A DNA stretch of 64,000 nucleotides from assembly GCA_030674185.1 (NCBI GenBank), contig CM060312.1:73663237-73727236 (forward strand), in the 5' to 3' direction. Under the pieces are notes generated by a model that saw only the letters and a list, made by a program, of their open reading frames with translations, was not told the DNA's origin and searched no databases. The position numbers were made by a program, and so were the translations under genes. Position 1 is the stretch's first letter. Each line of letters starts with the position of its first letter. This DNA comes from Monoplex corrugatus (Eukaryota > Mollusca > Gastropoda > Littorinimorpha > Ranellidae). This document shows, in pieces, positions 61,790 to 64,000 of the stretch.

Positions 61790-62553
61790 TGAGCGTGAAC
61801 ATCAAGCTGAGATGTTATTGAGAAAGAGAGAGAGAGAGAGAGCTGGCACTGAGGCAATCCTCGATTCAGTCTGAGGAGAGGGGGCGGACAGTCGAGAGGG
61901 TACATCTGGATATGCCTTTCTTTGAAGATGGGGATAATATTGATAGTTATCTTTGTCAATTCGAGTGGCTTGCAAAACTGCAAGGGGGAAGTTGAGAAAC
62001 ATGGGCTATCCGGTTGGGAACCCTTTTGAAAGGGAAAGCACGGGAGGTTTATACCGGGCTTTCTGAGGAGGAAGCAAGCAGTTACGATGACCTCAAAGCG
62101 GCTTTGTTATTGAAGTTAGAGGTGTCAGCTAACACCTACAGGGTCAAGTTTTGGACTGCAAAAAGGGAACCAGGCGATTCATATCGTCGCCATGTTTCAA
62201 ACCTCCAGCTTTGTTTAAGTCGTCGGCTGGAGTTATCAGGCAGGAGTGCTACATTCGAGCAGCTTCGGGATTTGCTTCTGATGGAGCAGCTGCTAGCTGG
62301 AATGTCTGTAGAGTTAGTTACTTTTATCAGGAAGAGGCGACCAACCTCGGTCCTGGAGGCGGCTGACTTAGCCCAAGTGTATGAAGAGGCACGGAGGGGG
62401 CAGAAGATGTCTAAGCAAGGGGTGGTTCAGAGGAGTGAGCCCAAGGGGTCAATTCCTACTCAGGTGACTGATTTAGTGTGCTTTTTCTGTCAAAAGAAGG
62501 GCCACAAGAAGTCTGATTGTCTGCAGTGGAAAAAAAGAAAAGGGGAAGAATAA
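61790..62553 (+). pseudogene. gag with SCAN-like domain and zinc knuckle
   Basis: An upstream frame (MPFFEDGDNIDSYLCQFEWL near 61,912) ends at TGA 61,993. A second frame runs 62,014-62,553 (179 codons): LLKGKAREVYTGLSEEEA, then YRRHVSNLQLCLSRRLE, RDLLLMEQLLAGMSVELVTF and TSVLEAADLAQVYEEAR as the SCAN-like helices. A CCHC knuckle CFFCQKKGHKKSDC sits at the end. Gag forms the particle and binds RNA. The stop and the shift mark it as dead. Confidence 0.72.
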
Positions 62554-62569
62554 TATTAGGGCGGTGGTG

Positions 62570-62940
62570 ACTTCTATTCATCACGAACCAGCTTCAGGAC
62601 AGGTGGAAGAACTATGTGGCAAATGTTCACAGAAGTTTATAGGGCACTGTGTGGCCAGAGTGGGAACACACTCTGTGCAAGCGTTACGGGATACAGGTGC
62701 TGATCTCTTTGTTGTCCGTGAAAGCCTGGTGGCTCCGAACCAGAGAGTACTCCAAGGTTACCCTGGCAGATTCCAGTGGGAACGAGGAGTTACCCCTAGC
62801 TTGGGTGGAAATCCAGTCTCCCTTCTACACCGGTACTACAAAGGCCATTCTAATGAGAGACCCTATTGTTGACTTGCTGATAGGGAATACGGCGGTAGGG
62901 AAGGATGGTTTGTGTAGTGACGTTCCGGTCTACAAAGCTG
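62570..62940 (+). pseudogene. retropepsin-like protease, broken
   Basis: ALRDTGADLFVVRESLV (near 62,680) is the aspartic protease active site of retroelements. After a frame shift near 62,750 the YTGTTKAILMRDPIVDLLIG segment, which matches the C-terminal half of such proteases, follows at about 62,826. Confidence 0.68.
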
Positions 62941-63134
62941 TAGCGTACAGTGGGGTGATATGGCACGATCAGGAGAAACACCTTGGCTGCCTGCAGGACC
63001 CTTCTGGTGTTGAGCCTGTACACCAAGACTGGGATCACAACCAAGAGAGGTGTGACACCGAGGACCTTCAGGTGTGCTCGTGGGTCCACTTCCCTGGAGT
63101 CCTTCCACCTGCACCTGAACCGGTTCATTCCAGG
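62941..63134 (+). pseudogene. exon-like piece of gene family X (part a)
   Basis: HDQEKHLGCLQDPSG at about 62,963, then after a frame break LYTKTGITTKRGV, FRCARGSTSLESFHLHLNRF and IPG, ending in a good splice donor CAG/GTAAGG at 63,134. I recall the SLESFHLHL type of motif from uncharacterised repetitive proteins of invertebrates and fish whose C-terminus resembles the exon in the 1.42-kb array. That link is from memory and needs a search. Confidence 0.5.
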
Positions 63135-63492
63135 TAAGGAATTTTGCATTTTAGAGGTTATTGTATGTAAGAGTTTGTTCCACAGGGATTCCTCGCACTT
63201 GCCATAGGCGCTCCACCCTGACTGCCATCTGGCAAAGTCCTGGACCGTATGTCAAAGTTACAAACTTTAAACTGCTAGTAGTGGATTTCTGTTTCATGAG
63301 TGTCACTGACTGGCAGGTTTAATGATGTTGGTATGCTGAGGTTGCCTGCATCGTCCTAGGCTGGTCAGTTTGCCCTGTGATGTACTGTGTTCTTTATCAC
63401 GATCATGCTTATTTCTAATGTAAGGTTGTTAATATTGTTCTGTACATAGTTTTATATATCATTCTTCATCAATCATTGTTTCCCCCTTGCAG

Positions 63493-63689
63493 GGTACAGT
63501 GCACAGGAAGTGCATTTCCAGGCATACTCGTTGGAACCAGGACCGTGCGGCTGCCAATGCACCTTCCTCTTCCAATGAGCCCTGGTCGTATAGCGTGCGC
63601 CTGAGGCATGGGGTCAACCTGCTGACCGAGGAGGTTCTCAAACGCCCCATCATCCCCAGTTTATGTTCTGCCACAAGAATACACTGGTG
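63493..63689 (+). pseudogene. exon-like piece of gene family X (part b)
   Basis: Acceptor TTTCCCCCTTGCAG (to 63,492) and donor CACTG/GTGAGC (63,689). It contains VHFQAY in one frame, TRWNQDRAAANAPSSSNEPW in another and PVYVLPQEYTG in a third, so at least two small indels have broken it. Confidence 0.5.
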
Positions 63690-63895
63690 AGCTCATTGCT
63701 GATGTATTGTCTGATTGCAACATATCACCATCAATTGCTGATTAGTATGTGAACTTTGCCATTGGGTCCTAGTAGCAGGAATGATTAAGTAATGTAATAT
63801 TAGAGATGGACAGGTTTACTTTGACATTCTAATTTTTTGGCAAGTGAATTGATGTAGACATAAACAGTACAAGATTGGTGTGACCTTTGCAACAG
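63690..63895. other. putative intron
   Basis: AT-rich, starts GTGAGC and ends TTTGCAACAG. It is consistent with a spliced intron between parts b and c. Confidence 0.45.
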
Positions 63896-64000
63896 GGGAA
63901 CTGATTGGGGTGGAGTACCTCTATGGCCAGACCACAGTGACTCCCTGGACACTTTGGACCTGGGAGAGCTGCCGGACCCAATTTCTGCTGACGAGTGGTT
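63896..64000 (+). pseudogene. exon-like piece of gene family X (part c), runs off the window
   Basis: After TTTGCAACAG the frame GELIGVEYLYGQTTV follows smoothly on the ...EYTG end of part b. It continues beyond the window, so its state is unknown. Confidence 0.45.

Larger units (their letters stand above)
61700..62940 (+). mobile_element. Ty3/gypsy fragment with SCAN-like gag (Gmr1-like)
   Basis: A gag and protease fragment joins module M2 on the left and exon-like sequence on the right. Gag has the SCAN-like order seen in Gmr1-type elements, whose gag is the known source of the vertebrate SCAN domain. No LTR was found. No RT or integrase follows. Confidence 0.7.

Overview
The window is eukaryotic, and I read it as genomic DNA of a marine snail, probably a caenogastropod. 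That rests on gastropod-type dispersed repeats, many families of metazoan transposons, intron-like splice signals, long microsatellites and no bacterial gene organisation; no species marker is present, so the host is an inference. I found no convincing intact single-copy host gene. Almost everything recognisable is mobile or virus-derived.

1-31 kb is a repeat landscape. It holds a tRNA-derived SINE, a fold-back palindromic repeat family, nested fragments of one LINE family with an (ATG)n 3' tail, and a Ty3/gypsy-type LTR retrotransposon on the minus strand (9,839-14,609) with 126-bp LTRs and a 5-bp target duplication. It also holds a LINE with a restriction-like endonuclease and a tRNA-like tail (17.5-20.7 kb), a hAT-like MITE (22.5-23.0 kb), a minisatellite (26.6-27.2 kb) and a broken Jockey/CR1-type LINE (29.3-31.2 kb).

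32.2-35.3 kb is a decayed hAT DNA transposon with 14-bp terminal inverted repeats. Its 3' end opens a tandem array of about 1.42-kb units (35.0-50.9 kb). Each unit joins a hAT 3' tail to an exon for a proline-rich protein end with a Cys/His zinc-binding-like motif.

38.4-61.7 kb is the centre of interest. Parvovirus-like sequences, all on the plus strand, interrupt the array at three places. Two nearly complete genomes (A, 38.4-42.9 kb; B, 44.0-48.8 kb) are followed by a continuous viral block of 10.7 kb: fragment C, module M1, genome D, truncated genome E and module M2. The core genome is promoter - NS1 (HUH nickase plus SF3 helicase) - CCAAT/TATA promoter - VP - polyA signal - small hairpin, about 4.7 kb. 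Modules M1 and M2 carry a different gene set: a 144-aa charged, probably coiled-coil protein and, in M1, a 414-aa helicase-less NS1 paralog whose HUH motif has become Gln-Leu-His. Intact long ORFs exist for NS1 (D), VP (B), the coiled-coil protein (M1) and the paralog (M1); the other copies are broken.

61.7-64 kb holds a gag-protease fragment of a Ty3/gypsy element with a SCAN-like gag. It is followed by exon-like pieces that I believe belong to the same uncharacterised gene family whose C-terminal exon is repeated in the 1.42-kb array.
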